Shown here in pieces: positions 47,820-60,842 of a stretch of DNA of 64,000 bases. A model generated the notes under the pieces. That model did not search any database and was not told the origin of the DNA. It saw only the letters and a program-made list of their open reading frames with translations. Position numbers and translations under genes: made by a program. This DNA is from Eulemur rufifrons (lineage: Eukaryota > Chordata > Mammalia > Primates > Lemuridae). Positions within the stretch are counted from its first letter, which is position 1; each line of letters starts with the position of its first letter. The stretch lies in the NCBI RefSeq assembly GCF_041146395.1, contig NC_091012.1, positions 12,080,193 through 12,144,192 of the forward strand. Reading direction: 5' to 3'.

Positions 47820-48172
47820 TTTGAGTTTACCTTCAAATGTATATCTTTCGATCTTAACCCCCCAGGGGATGGTATTAGTAGGTGGGACCTTTGGGAGGTG
47901 ACTGGGTCATGAGAGTGGAGCCTCAGGAATGGAATTAGTGACCTTGCAGAAAGGACCCCAGAGAGCTCTGCCCTCTTTCCACCATGTGAGGATACAAGGA
48001 GACGTAGGCCTTCTACCTCCTGGAAGAGGGACCTCACCCAAACCCCACCAAGGTGGCATTCTGATCTCAGAATTCCAGCCTCCAGAACAGTGAGAAATTA
48101 ATTTCTGTTAATTACAAGCCACCCAACCTGTGGCAATTTGTTAGAGCAGCCCAAGCTGACTAGGACACCGTG
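47820..48172 (+). mobile_element. MLT1-type MaLR LTR
   Basis: 'gtgggacctttgggaggtga', 'ctgggtcatgag', 'ctttccaccatgtgaggat', 'ccagcctccagaacagtgag' and 'agcagcccaagctgactagg' follow the MLT1 LTR from about one third to its end. Confidence 0.7.
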
Positions 48173-48174
48173 GC

Positions 48175-49195
48175 ATAGCTTATAGAAATAAGGAGAAGTT
48201 AGAGAATTGAGCCTGTTGGGGTCTTGGGAGGCATGTAGGACAGACCCACATACAGTGACACAGGGGGTTAAGACACTGCCACGGGGCAGGGATGTGTTGG
48301 GTCATGGACTCCTAAGAGGGGAATTGCTCTAGATGTGTACCTTGGGGGGAAGACAGTACAGCAGCCCACAGATGGGACATTTGGAGAACATTGAGGAAGT
48401 AGTAATAATAAAAGTTAATACCTGAAAGAATGGGAAATTATGGTCAGAAATGGGAGTTTTAATTTGTGATATCAGGAGTTCAACATTCCTGGGTGACCAT
48501 AGGGCCTAAGTATGGCCATGAAGTAAGGCTAAAAGGGGCAGAGGTGGAGGTGATGAGAAATGAGGAGTCCATGTGACTGAGAGGTGTGGGATGGCGAGTT
48601 TGTGACAGCACGAGGTCATCCCAGAGCCCAGCAGTATCTGAGTCGGAGACCATGTCTGGTTCTACGCAGTGAAGGTCTCTGGCCACCGCTTCCATGATGA
48701 GGAAGGATTGGTGGTAGACAGGAACTGACAGTGGGAGCAGAAGGGCACATGGACTTTCCCCCAGAGACGGGAAGAGTTATATTCCCAGAGCTACAGGAGG
48801 GAAGTATGAAGACACTGTCCGCACATTCAGTCTGAGACCCCACAGTGTGAGGGGTCTTGCTGGGGCGCCGCAGCAGCTGGTCCTTCAGGGAGACAGGGAG
48901 GTGCAGGGAACCTGGCTGGGATGATGGGGAGACTGTGTTCATGGACTAGGAGTGCCCAAGGGAGCCATGGGAAGGTTTGGGAGATGCCAGAGGGAGCACT
49001 TTCTAGAACAGTCTTGAACCAGATACACAGAAGACTGTGACTTGCATTTGGTGTAATTTCTGAAGAATGAAGCGTCCAGCCACGGGGGGAAGGGCGGGGT
49101 AGCAGGTGCCGCTTGCAGAGGCTGGAGCGGGCCGGCAGCGGAGTCTCGGGTCTTCAGCACTGCGGGGAAATTGGTGGTCATTTGATTCAATTAAT
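48175..49195. other. Intergenic, nothing recognised
   Basis: No gene or repeat supported. Confidence 0.4.
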
Positions 49196-49199
49196 CCCA

Positions 49200-50720
49200 A
49201 ACTTTTAAGTCCATTTATTAAAGTGTGTTGACCTACACTAAAACTCACTCTTTTCAATTGTAAAGATGGATGAGTTTAACAAGTGTGTATAATTGTGTAA
49301 CCACCACCACAATGGAGAGAGGGAACTTTCCTAGCATTCCCACAGTTTCCCTCATACACTGTGTCGTCAGTCGCCCCCGGCCCTTGGCACATAGTGGCCA
49401 CCAATCAGCTTCCTTTTGCCTTGAGTTTGTCTTTCCTGGAGTTGCACATAAACGGAACCACACAGTGTGTTGTCTTTCATGCAGGCGGCTTTTGCTTAGC
49501 CTGCTGCATTTGAGACGTAGCATGTGGTCTTTTCCTTTTCCTTTTTCATCGCTGAGTAGCATTCCACGGTGGGAAAACACGTATACATGCACATGCCACA
49601 GCTTGTCTATGAGTTCATCTGTTGATGGACATTTCTATTGTTTGCTGTTTTAACCTGTTATGAATAAATCTGGTATGAACATACACATATGGGCCTTTGG
49701 ATAGAAAGAGGCTTTCATTTCTCCTGGGCAAATATCTAGGAGAGGGACTGCTGGGTCAAATAGTAAATGCAGTTTTCACCTTCAATAAAGTGTCAGAATA
49801 CTTTCTAGAGTGGTTGCACCATTTTGCACACCCACCAGCAGCATATGAGAGTTCCAGTTCCCCCACATGCTCATTGGCACCGTGTGGTGAGTCTTTTAAA
49901 TTTTATACATTCCAACAAATGTGTAGTGTCATTTCATGAAGTTTAATATGCATTTCTTGAATGACTAAATATATTGAGCATATTTTCATATATTTATTTG
50001 CCATCATATTTGGTGCCTTCTTAGGGGTGAAGTGAATTTTCAAATCTATTACCCACTAAAAAAAATGGCATCTCGGTTGGGCGCGGTGGCTCATGCCTGT
50101 AATCCTAGCACTCTGGGGGGCCGAGGTGGGTGGATCGCTCGAGGTCAGGAGTTTGAGACCGGCCTGAGCAAGAGTGAGACCCTGTCTCTGCTAAAAATAG
50201 AAAGAAATTATCAGGCCAATTAAAAATATGTATAGAAAAAAATTAGCCGGGCATGGTGGCACATGCCTGTAGTCCCAGCTACTCAGGCGGCTGAGACAAG
50301 AGGATCGCTTGAGCCTAGGAGTTTGAGGTTGCTGTGAGCTAGGCCAATGCCAGGGCACTCACTCTAGCCCGGGCAACAAAGCAAGACTGTCTCAAAAAAA
50401 AAATGGCGTCTCCCTCTCCTCGTCCCCTCCTCTTCTTCTTCCTCAACCTCCCTCTTCTTTTTCTTGCATTACAAGGGTCTTTCTATATTCTAGATATAAG
50501 TTTTTTCTTATCAAATATGTAATTTTGCAAATATTTTTTTCCAGTCTATAATTTATCTTTTCATTCCCTTAATACCATCTTCTGGAGAGTATAAGATTTT
50601 CATTTTGATAAAGTTAAATATTTATTTTTTAAAATTTTTCCCTTGCTTTTTGTGTCCTGTCTAAGAAATCTTAGCCTAACTCAACATCAAACAATTTGTT
50701 TTCCCTATGTTTTTGCTCAT
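49200..50720 (-). mobile_element. L1 3' region (antisense), split by Alu
   Basis: 'gttaacctgttatgaataaa'-type motifs, 'ctgttgatggacatttc', 'gggactgctgggtcaaat' and 'caaatatttttttccagtc' are reversed old L1 sequence. An Alu interrupts at 50,075-50,403 and the L1 resumes to about 50,720. Confidence 0.72.
50075..50403 (+). mobile_element. Strepsirrhine Alu, full length
   Basis: It starts ggttgggcgcggtggctc and ends in poly-A; aaaaaatggcatctc before and aaaaaatggcgtctc after form the target duplication. Confidence 0.92.
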
Positions 50721-50724
50721 ATCC

Positions 50725-51240
50725 TTACTGTATTGGTCTGGGTTCTCCAGAGAAACAGAGCCACCAGGAGATCTGTCTCCATCTCTGTCTCTACCATGTC
50801 TCTACCTGTATCTGTGTTATAAGGAATGACTCATGTGGCTGTGGAGGCTGATGCGTCCCCAGATCTGCAGTCAGCCAGCTGCAGTCCCTGCAGGGTTTAT
50901 GCCATATTTCCAGTTTGAGTCCAAAGGCCAGGACCAGGAGACCTAACAGGATTGTTCTAGTCCAAAGTCAGGAAAAAGTCAATGGCACGGTTCAAAGGCA
51001 GCCAGGCAGGAGGAATTTCCTCTTACCCGGGCAGTGGCAGCCTATTTGCTCTACATGGGCCTTCCACGGATTGGGTGAGGCTGCCGTCAGGGAGAGCAAC
51101 CTGTTGTACTCAAGTCTATGGATTTGAATGTTAAACTCAGCCAAACCCACCCTTATAGAAACACCCAGAATAACATTTGACAACACATCTGGGCAAACCA
51201 TGGCCCAGTCAAATTGACACCCCAAAATAACCATTGCATC
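50725..51240. mobile_element. LTR-like interspersed repeat, unassigned
   Basis: 'gtctgggttctccagagaaa', 'agatctgcagtcagccagct', 'ccatggcccagtcaaattga' and 'caccccaaaataaccattgc' mark a repeat common in mammalian genomes. I cannot give its family name with certainty. Confidence 0.55.
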
Positions 51241-51244
51241 TACT

Positions 51245-53945
51245 TTTCTGTGAGAAATAAAACCCCTTGAAACCTAGAGAAGTTCTCAAATCATCCAGGA
51301 AGTCCCAGAGGTTGGTCACCTAACTGGTATCAGAACACAAATCTGGCCCTTGGTTTCTGCCCTAGTAACATTTACATTCCATTTGTCTTTTATTCTCCTG
51401 TGTAGAGTTTTTGACTATAAAGAAATCCTGCTGTTAGTCTTTGACCTTTCACCTTTGGCTCCTTGCATTTTGCAGATTTGTGCATTGTGCTGCTCTGGGG
51501 CATTGAGGATGCTCAACTCTCTTCATTGTGTGTCAATTACCTGACCTCTGCTAAAACATGCTCCTTTTTTTTGGGCTGCTTTTGTATCTGCTTTCTAAAT
51601 CGACATCTTCACATTGGCCAGTATTGCAGTGATACAGGAACAATGCCACATGGTCCCAGGATTTACTCCCTGACTCCCAGTCTTGCTGATCTCTCTGGAG
51701 CACCATCCTGCCTGGGGTTGCCATGAGGATGAGTGTTTCCCAGCTCTTCTCCACCCGCTGGCCTCTCAGTCAGGTCTCTTAACTCAACGTCCTGGAAGTT
51801 TCCTGACTTGTGCCTAAGTCATTTACAGAAGTACTTCCCCAAGAATGATCTGTGGACCTGTGTTGATTCTTGAACTGTCGGCTGTCTGTGCAAAAGACTT
51901 AAGTGCAGAAATTGAGAGTAAAAGTTCAGAAACGTTTTCAGTAATCTGACATGGTCATGACCTCCAAACATATGTACCAAATTAGATATTATTGGATCTG
52001 TGAGGTAGGTTGAGTGAGGCTTGAGTTGTTTAATAGCCTGGTATTGGTCCATAAAGGCTTGGAAGTTTATAAATATATGGAAGTATTCCTTTGCCATGTG
52101 TGCTTTGAGAAGTACTGACCTATATCTCCTTCAATACTTTATAATACTAATTTCTACTGACCCGGTCATTAATGATTAGCAAAGGAGGAAAGACATTGGA
52201 TACAAAGTGAATGTGTTCATTTCTTATTTATCTACAGATTCAGAGTTTCCTGTTCATGTCCCTGGTTCCTTTAAAGATTCTAGTAGTTTACTCCCAAACA
52301 GTCTGATCCCATAGGAGTGGGCCTGAGAATTGGCATTGCTAACAACTCCCTCACCAAAGGATTTTGACACAGGAGTTTGGAATGCTCATCCTTTGAGACA
52401 AGGTGCCCTGCAAGAAGAAAACACTAATGGTGACCTCTCCATTGTCAGGAAGTAGGAGAATACTTGGGGGCTGGCATGCTGTGGGGTCACTGGAATCTAA
52501 ATCTGCCCATTCAGAGACTGGTCCTTTTTGGGACCAGAAGATGCTCCAGTTTCCTTCTGAAGCTGAGATATTCATAATGTTTCTCCCAAAGAGTTGAATC
52601 TGTATGTGGAAAGAAAAAGAGGCTTTATGCTGCTTAATAGTAAATTTTTCTAAGAATAGCGTCCATGCTGGTAATCAGAATAGCATGCCATGTTCCTCTC
52701 TCTGTTATTGGTGACTTTATTAAAATAAGGCAGGGGGCATGCTTAGTCTTATTTCTCATTTATTTTTGGTCTCATTAGTATCATGACAAGATATCCAGAA
52801 CCATGCAGCTCTTTGTAATAATGTCATTTCAAACAGAAAACAGATTTTACACTGTCTGGCTCTTCGCCATCATGCTTTTCCTAAAGCAAAATTAGTGTCT
52901 AGTTAAGTCACTTTCTCAGATTATATTGTTTCTAGTGTCAATATTATATAGTCACAGACATCCCTTAATTACCTGGAGTTAAGATGACAAAAAACTCAAC
53001 CAGATCATTGTTTGGGGAGATTCTGCATTTTCCATGTTCCTGTGGGCCAGGACACCGCGTGGGGGCAGTGACCAGAGGCACAGCCTGAGGGGATGCCGAA
53101 TACAGGTGCCCGCCTGCTCACACCACAGGTGTTTATCTGGTGCCTGGAATAAGTCACTTGTGGTTATTTACTATGGGGAGGGGTGTGTGTGTGAAAAAGA
53201 AATCTCCTTAGAACTTTCTAGAGGAAGCAAGCCTCTTTCTCCACAGCACAAGTGCTTTGTGTCTTATTTTTGATAGAGGGAATTTTAGGGACCAAGATAA
53301 GTGTGACCCAGTTCTAAGAAATTTCCTAAACACCTTAAAGCTTTGAATACAAGTCCCAGTCACCAGAATCCAGAGGCAGAGCAGGAAGAATGCTCAGACA
53401 TGATACCAAACAGAGGTGAATGCGGGTCACGTCAGCCTTTAACAGTTTGGCAGACAAGCGCAGGCATGAGAATGAACTGCAGCCGGCTCACTTGCAGCAT
53501 GAATGAGCTCCTGGTGTCAGGGCACTGAAAGGAGTGGAGGGGACCCTGGGGCGGGCAAGGCACAGGCATTGGCTCCCGCATGCTGAGCTACATCCAGCTC
53601 CGGCATCATCGCGCCTTGTTCCGAGACTTCCAGGCCCACATTGCATCAGCTTTCACAGGACTCTGACTAACATGTTCCCTGCTGCAATGGAAGATTCTGA
53701 GAATGAACATGAGGGAAGGAAATGTCACTATTGTGTGGGGCTGAGTTTTCGTTTACCTTTTCAAAGAGACCTGGCTGGCGCCGCTGAGGCCTGACAGACA
53801 AAGGATTGTGCAATCCTGAGAGAGAAGTCCACGGGCAGAAGCCAGGATTCAGCAGTCGCACAAGAGGAATCATTCTGGTTAACTCTGGGAGCCCGAAGTC
53901 AGCATGCTGCAGCCCTAAATCCAGCACGTTCTCTCAGCCACAGCC
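51245..53945. other. Intergenic, mostly unrecognised
   Basis: A weak MER5-like match ('gcctgagaattggcattgct') is seen near 52,320. No gene supported. Confidence 0.4.
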
Positions 53946-53949
53946 CCGT

Positions 53950-54285
53950 GCTAGCGTTAGTTTCCTAGGGCTGCCATGAGAAAGTACCACCGACCGGGCA
54001 GCTTAGGCAGCGGAAACTGCTGTCTCACAGTTCTGGGGCCGGACTCCGAGGTCAGGGTGTCGGCAGGGTGGGCTCCCCCCTCCCTCTGTGCTTTGTCCCA
54101 ATCTCCTCTTCTTAGAAGGACTCCAGGCATATAGGGGCCCACCCTAATGACCTCATTTTAACTTAATCACCTCTTTGGAGACTCCAAATACAGTATATAA
54201 AGATCCAAATACAGTCACATCCTGAGGTCCTGGGGGTTGGGGCTTCAACACATGAACTTGGAAGGGGCACATTTCAGCCATAGCA
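53950..54285 (-). mobile_element. LTR-like remnant
   Basis: 'gtttcctagggctgccatga', 'cagttctggggccgg', 'ggggcccaccctaatgacct', 'cattttaacttaatcacctc' and 'gttggggcttcaacacatga' form a fairly complete reverse copy of the same broad family as at 35,479. Confidence 0.65.
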
Positions 54286-54555
54286 TTCCCAAATCATCAC
54301 TGTGATCCCCGCACTCAGCAAGTGCACCCCTAGTGGGCATCCACTGGTATCAGGCATCTCACCATTAAATGTTCTAATTATGACGAATGTTATGAGAATA
54401 CAGGATCACAGAATGTTAGCATCGCGGGGCCCTCAGAGATGTTTTGTTTCAATCAGCTCCTTTCTTAATGAGAAAATTGAAGTGCAGGGAGGCAAAAGGA
54501 CCTGCCCAAGGTGACAGGCAGGTTAGAGTGGAGCCAGAACGGCCTCTGCCCCTCC

Positions 54556-54715
54556 CCCATTCAGTGGTTCTGGCAGGGGGTGGGCTGCACCGGGACCACC
54601 GAGAACTTTCACAGTTAACTGATTCCCCCAGAGCAGGGGATTCAGTAGGTCTGAGCTCTGGGAGCTTCCACGGGGTTCTGCTGCTCAACCAGGATTGCGA
54701 CCCACTGCTTCTTCT
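54556..54715 (+). mobile_element. MER5A-like DNA transposon remnant
   Basis: 'tcagtggttctggcaggg', 'gggattcagtaggtctgag' and 'ccactgcttc' follow the MER5A pattern with divergence. Confidence 0.45.
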
Positions 54716-55499
54716 AGAGCAGCAGCCACTTTCCTGTCAAAAGCCAGACAGTGAATGTCATTGGCTCGGAGGGCCACGCAGTCTCCTTGGCAACTACTCA
54801 CCTCTGCTGTGCAGTTTGGATTACAACCAAGTCTTCAGTCAATAACCCCTTAAAAATATAGATTCTAAACATTCAAAGAGCACAAAAGAGCTTGGGAAGA
54901 GCACAGAAGTGCAGGACTAGGTCTCTATGCATGAGACATATTCACAGATGCAAGATAGAGTGACCAGCAATATGAGTAGTTCAGGGTACGTGTCATAACA
55001 GGGGTCCCCACACCCGACTGCCGTAGAATCATCTGGCCAATGTGAAATCATCAGAATCTCAGGCCCCACCGATGACCAAGGAGGCTCTTGGACAGCGGGT
55101 CAGCAAGGGAGGAATCTGGGTTTTCATAACTCCCCGTGTGATTGTCATGTCGCCAGGCCACAGATCCACACTAAGGGATCAAGGAGAATCTCAAAATAAG
55201 TGCTTTAGAAGCTTCGGGAAGGAAAGGTTCTTGTGCATTGTGAGGTGACAGTGTCAGAGGAGATTGCATGGTGAGGGTGCTGCTGAGGGTGGTGGTAGGT
55301 TGGGGAGAGTTCATGAGCAGGAGGAGGGCGGAGGCTGTTTCTGGGGGAGGCTCACCGCCCAAGGCGGGAGTGTGTGGCCAGAGAAGGGGAACTGGGCCGG
55401 AGGCTAGAGAATCACGTGTGATGTCAGTGCAGGCCAGTGATTTTCATTGGATAAAACAGGTAAAAGCAGAACCAAAAGAGGGCTGCCGAGATGGCCAAA

Positions 55500-56690
55500 A
55501 AAATTTGAAAAAGAAAATCTGAAGCACTCATATAATCTAATTTCAAGATTTACTGTAAAGCAACAGTAATCAAGACAGTCTGGCTTTGGCAAAAGAAAGG
55601 ACACTTGGATCAATGGGACAGAATGGAGAGTTAGAAGGAGACTCACTTAAATGCGATCAATTGATTTTTGACAAAGGTGCAAAAACAAATCAATGGAGAA
55701 TGGATAATCTTTTCAAAAAAATGATGCCAGAATAATCAGAAAACTCTATGCAAAGATATAAAAATAAATGCAAACTGAATCGGCATAACATGTAAAATTT
55801 TGAAATTTTTAGATATATGAGGAAGGGGTATATGGGAAATTCTATACCTTCCACTCAATTTTGCTGTGAATCTAAAACCTCTCTAAAAATAAATGAAGAA
55901 AAGACTTGAATGACACTTCATCAAAGAAGATATACTGATGGCAAAAGGCACGTGAAAAGATGCTCAGCATTTCAAGCAATTAGGGAAATGCCAATTCCAT
56001 TACAAGGTGATGTCGCTACAAGTAGGTAAAGTTAAAAATCGGAAATACCACGTCCTGGTGAGTGTGTAGAGCTGAAACTTGCACATCGCAGGCAGCAATG
56101 CAGAGTGGTGCAGCCACTTTCAAAAAGTTTGACAGTTTCTTAGAAAGGTAAGCATTCATTTACCATATCAGTAATCCCAGCTAGGAATATACCCAAGTTA
56201 AAAAAACAAACAAGGAAAACTGTGCTTACATTTGTAAAGTATGTAAATATTTATAGTGGCTTTATTCATAATTGTCTCAAACTGCAAACTGATTAAACCG
56301 AAGTCCTCTGTGGGTGGATGGATAAACAAACTGTGGCTCATCCATCGACAGAATAACTCTCAGTAGTAAAAAGGACCACACTGTTGATTAACGCAACAGA
56401 ATGTATGAATTTCAAATGCCTTATGCCCGCTGAAAGCAGCTGGACTCAAAGACTTCATTCAATGTGGTTTCAGTTACCTGACATTCTGGAAAAGGCAAAA
56501 AGACCTAGGACCACTGAGCAGGGAAGGGCCGAGGGTGGCACGCAGGTCACTGGGGGTGATGGAGCCGCTCTGTGTTTGATTGTGATAGTGGTTACACAAT
56601 CCTATATCTTGGTCAAATCTAGAACTATGCACTCAACAAGTGAATTTTACTGTATGGAAATTTAAAAATTAATAAATACAAATTTAACAG
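55500..56690 (+). mobile_element. L1 3' end (sense)
   Basis: ORF2-like sequence ('actgtaaagcaacagtaatc', 'ttgatttttgacaaaggtgc', 'atcaatggagaatggataat') is followed by 3' UTR motifs ('gatggataaacaaactgtgg', 'ggtcactgggggtgatgg'). The reading frame is broken. Confidence 0.78.
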
Positions 56691-56694
56691 AGGC

Positions 56695-57335
56695 CAGGGG
56701 AACCCAGATCTCCCTGGTCAGCTGTGTCCTAACCCTCACTCCTCTTCCGTGATGCCCAGGTTGTCTCCGAGGATGCAGAGGCTCCCTGGGCAACCGGAGC
56801 AGCCTTTTTGCAGGCCGAGAGTGACACCTCTGCATTCTTGAGTCGTGATGTGATTAGATGATGAGAACATTTTAGGAAGAAAAGTATGGTGGTGATAAAT
56901 TATGTGTCTTAGTGTCTGCACTCTGCTACAATTTGAAGAGGATTCAGAAAAGGCAGGGAAGTGAAGACCTCGCCTCCCTTGTCAGAGAATCACAGAACCT
57001 CGGGGATTTCATCAGCATCTGCTCTGGCTTCTCCCGGGTAAAGCTCCCCTTCTCCCAAGAGAGGGCCCGCCTGGCTACTCCCTGCGTAGGCAGCAGTCTG
57101 CTGAGGAGCCACAGGTCCACGGTGTCCCTGTCCTTGGCCACTACCTACTGCTGGCTGGATCCCTGAAGGACTCTGGGCCTCATCTTCAGTTTAAAGAACC
57201 GATTTTGCAATTGGGTCTGGGAATCTTCCGGGGGTAGTGGAAAAGCCAGAGGTGTGTGTACAGAGCAGAGCAGGTCGGGTAGGCTTGTGCAGTCCCACAC
57301 GTGCTTCACCAGAATAATTCAGGCTTCTAGGTTTT
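56695..57335. other. Intergenic, nothing recognised
   Basis: No supported feature. Confidence 0.4.
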
Positions 57336-57339
57336 ACTT

Positions 57340-57490
57340 GTTGGACTGCCAAGTGCGCCACTTGCTAACAATATGACCTCAGTTTCCTTATTGTCACATG
57401 ATCACTCTAGCGGTACTTTCTTCAGAAGAGAGTTGTAAGGAGAAGTGACATGTGCAGAGCACCTACCTCCAGCCAAGCCTAGAGTAGGAG
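57340..57490 (+). mobile_element. MIR-like SINE remnant
   Basis: 'gccacttgctaacaatatga', 'cctcagtttccttattgtca' and 'catgtgcagagcacctacc' fit the MIR order. Confidence 0.5.
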
Positions 57491-57524
57491 TTTATAACAT
57501 TCAGCAATTACATGTTTCCATTTG

Positions 57525-57645
57525 TGTTTAGTGCTCTGCACATTTTATTTATCTGTTTATCCTTTGATGGGCATTTTGGCTGATCCCATATTTTGGCTAC
57601 TTTGAATGGTGTTTTAACAAACAACACTATAAACTTAAAGTCATC
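57525..57645 (-). mobile_element. Short L1 3' fragment (antisense)
   Basis: 'ttatctgtttatcctttgatgg' style sequence and 'atattttggctactttgaat' are reversed L1 3' motifs. Confidence 0.5.
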
Positions 57646-58289
57646 CCACTGGATATTTCTAAGGCCCCATCTAGCCCTGTCATTCAATGATTCCATGATT
57701 TCACTTACAGAGAAATTGGTAGAGAATGGGGTCTCTTCATCACCACTCCAATTTGAAATGCTTTATCTATCTACACACATGCACACGTAGATACATGTGT
57801 GTGCTTGTTTTTACATTTCTATTGATTCATTTTTTTTTCCTGTGGTTTTAAAGTAAAAAAAAAAACATAAAAGGAAAGCTATCTAAATGTTCATCACGAG
57901 TGGATCAATTACATATTATATCCGCACTACAGGATCTTACGCAAATCCAGAATGTGGCAGATCTGCATATATTGACATGATGAGATGTCTGCGACATATG
58001 AAATTAAAAAGAAAACAGGTTAAAGAGAAATGGGCTGTGCAGTTGCCCCATCTTACAGCAAAATCTGCTGGAGTAAACAGCCATTGGTCCATTTTAAATG
58101 GTTAAACATTTCCTCTGTATTCTGGCATCCGTCTCCCTCAGAACTAGCTCTACTCCCTGGAACACCACAAAATCCTCGACCTCCCTCCCCAGGGCATCAA
58201 ATATTGAATTTCCTGCTTTTCTCCAGGAAATGTGGCTCTGGCTCCCTGGATTCTCCCACGGTTGTCCAAATGGCCAGGTCATTGTCCTG

Positions 58290-58525
58290 GCGGCATTCCT
58301 GAGCTTCTACCACGTGCTGATCCTGTGCTACGCACTTTACAGAAAGGATCTCACTGAACCTTTACAAAAACCTCTGCAGGGGGGGGTTAATATTACCCCG
58401 TTATTACAGATGAAGACACTTGCTTGGGGAAATTCAGTAATTTTCCCAAGACCACTCATCTAGGAAGTGATGAAGCAGGGATTGGAACTGAGGCAGCAAA
58501 ACTCCAGGGCCACACCTGATAAACT
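58290..58525 (-). mobile_element. MIR SINE
   Basis: 'cgcactttacagaaaggatc', 'cgttattacagatgaagaca' and 'gaagtgatgaagcagggatt' followed by 'ggaactgaggcagc' match the reverse complement of MIR closely. Confidence 0.7.
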
Positions 58526-58779
58526 GACCAGAGCTGCGTCTCTGAAACCAAGTTTTTTTTTTGCAGGTTGCGTTGTCTATATGTGTTTTTGTTTCCCCTT
58601 CTTCAAAGTCTTAGAGTTTGCCTTTGACATTAAAAATGTTGGTCTATCTGGAATGATTTTTTTTGTATGTGTATGGTGTGAAGTGTGGATTCATTTTCAT
58701 GTACTTAAATTAGTGAACAGTCCAGATTTTCCCATAGAAACAGCAGTTAATCAGGTTTCCATACTATACTCATAGGTCA

Positions 58780-59705
58780 GTTTGTTCACTCTCTTTTTGG
58801 CCCATTGCTCGGTTTGTCTATTCCTGCTCCGATACTACACACGGTTGTGTTAATATGTTTTGATATTGGGTCACACAGGTACCATCACCTTGCTTTCCTT
58901 GTTCAAAAGCGTCTTAACTACTGGCAACCTGAACTTCCATATACACTTCGCAATCATATGGTCAAATGTCATGAAACCTTAATTTGCATTTTAATTATGA
59001 TTTAACTAATTCTTTGAATTAATTTGTGGGAGAGTTGATGTGATTCCAATATTGAGTCTTCCCAACTATACATCTGACATGTGTTTCCATTAATTAGGTT
59101 TTTTAAAAAATGTCATTTAACATAGTTCTAGGATTTCTTACATTAAAGTCTTGTACACGTTTGCTGCATTTATTCTTAGAAACATTATTTTTTGTTGCAC
59201 TTGTAGATAGTATGTTTTAAAAATTGAATTTCAGTTTGCTCCTGGTGTACAGAAATGCAATGGACTTTTGTGAATTGATCGCATATCAATGTAACTTTGC
59301 CAGACTCTCTTATTAATTTTTAATAATTGCCTTATATAATCTATCTTTTAGGGAAAATATCATTTGTGAAAAAGATATTTTTAAATTTTTTCACTTCCAA
59401 AGCTTAAATCCTTTATTTCTTTTTCTTGTCTTATTTGGATTGCCAGAATACAATGTTAGATAGAAGGCGTAGAAGGAGACATCAGTGAAATATTCCTGAA
59501 ATTTTTTCCACATTTACTGAGATCATAACACACGTTTTTAAAAATACATTAAAGTGGTAAAGTATCTAAGCGAATTTCCTAATATGAAATTCATCTTGCC
59601 TTCCTAGAGTAAGCCCACCTGGACATGAGTATTATCTTTTCATGCATTGTGGAATTGGTTTGCTAACATTTGGTTTAGTAGGTTTTTTCCCCACTTATCC
59701 TTTGT
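58780..59705 (-). mobile_element. Old L1 fragment (antisense)
   Basis: 'ggcccattgctcggtttgtc', 'tacattaaagtcttgtacac' and 'aaagtggtaaagtatctaag' lie in AT-rich reversed L1-like sequence; strongly decayed. Confidence 0.55.
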
Positions 59706-60449
59706 TCTCTTTTTAATTTTTAATTTTTATTGATACATACTAGTTGCACATATTTTTAGGGTACATGTGAGGTTTCAATACAAGCATATGATGTGTAATG
59801 ATCAAATCTGGTAATTAAGATATCCATCTCCTCAAACATTTATCAGTTCTTTGTGATGGGAGCATTCCAATTCTTCTCTTCTAGCTATTTTAAAATATAC
59901 ATATTGTTAACCATAGTTGCTCTCTTGTGCTAGATCGTATTCCTTCTATCTCACTGTAGTTTTGTTCTCTTTAACTAACCCCCCTTCTTCCCCATCCCCA
60001 TTACTTTTCCCAGCCATCATTCTACTCTCTACCTTCATTACATCAATATTCTTTTTAGCTCCCACGTACGAGTGAGAACATGCCATATTTGTCTTTCTGT
60101 GCCTGGCTTATTCCATTTAACATAATATCTTCCAGTTCCACCCATGTTGCTGCAAATGTAGAATTTAATTCTTCTTTATGGATGAATACTACTCCATTGC
60201 ATATATGTATCACTTCTTTTTTATCCATTCATCCACTGATGAACACTGAAGTTGATTCCACATCTTGGCTATTGTGACTAGTGCTGCAATAAACATGGAG
60301 GGCAGATATTGCTTCAATATAGTGATTTCCTTTCTTTTGGATATATACCAAGTGTGGGATTGCTGGATAAGGTAGTGGTTCTACTTTTAGTTTTTTGAGA
60401 ACCTCCATACTGTTTTCCACAGTGCCTGTACTAATTTACTTTCTGCTGA

Positions 60450-60842
<393 letters not shown>
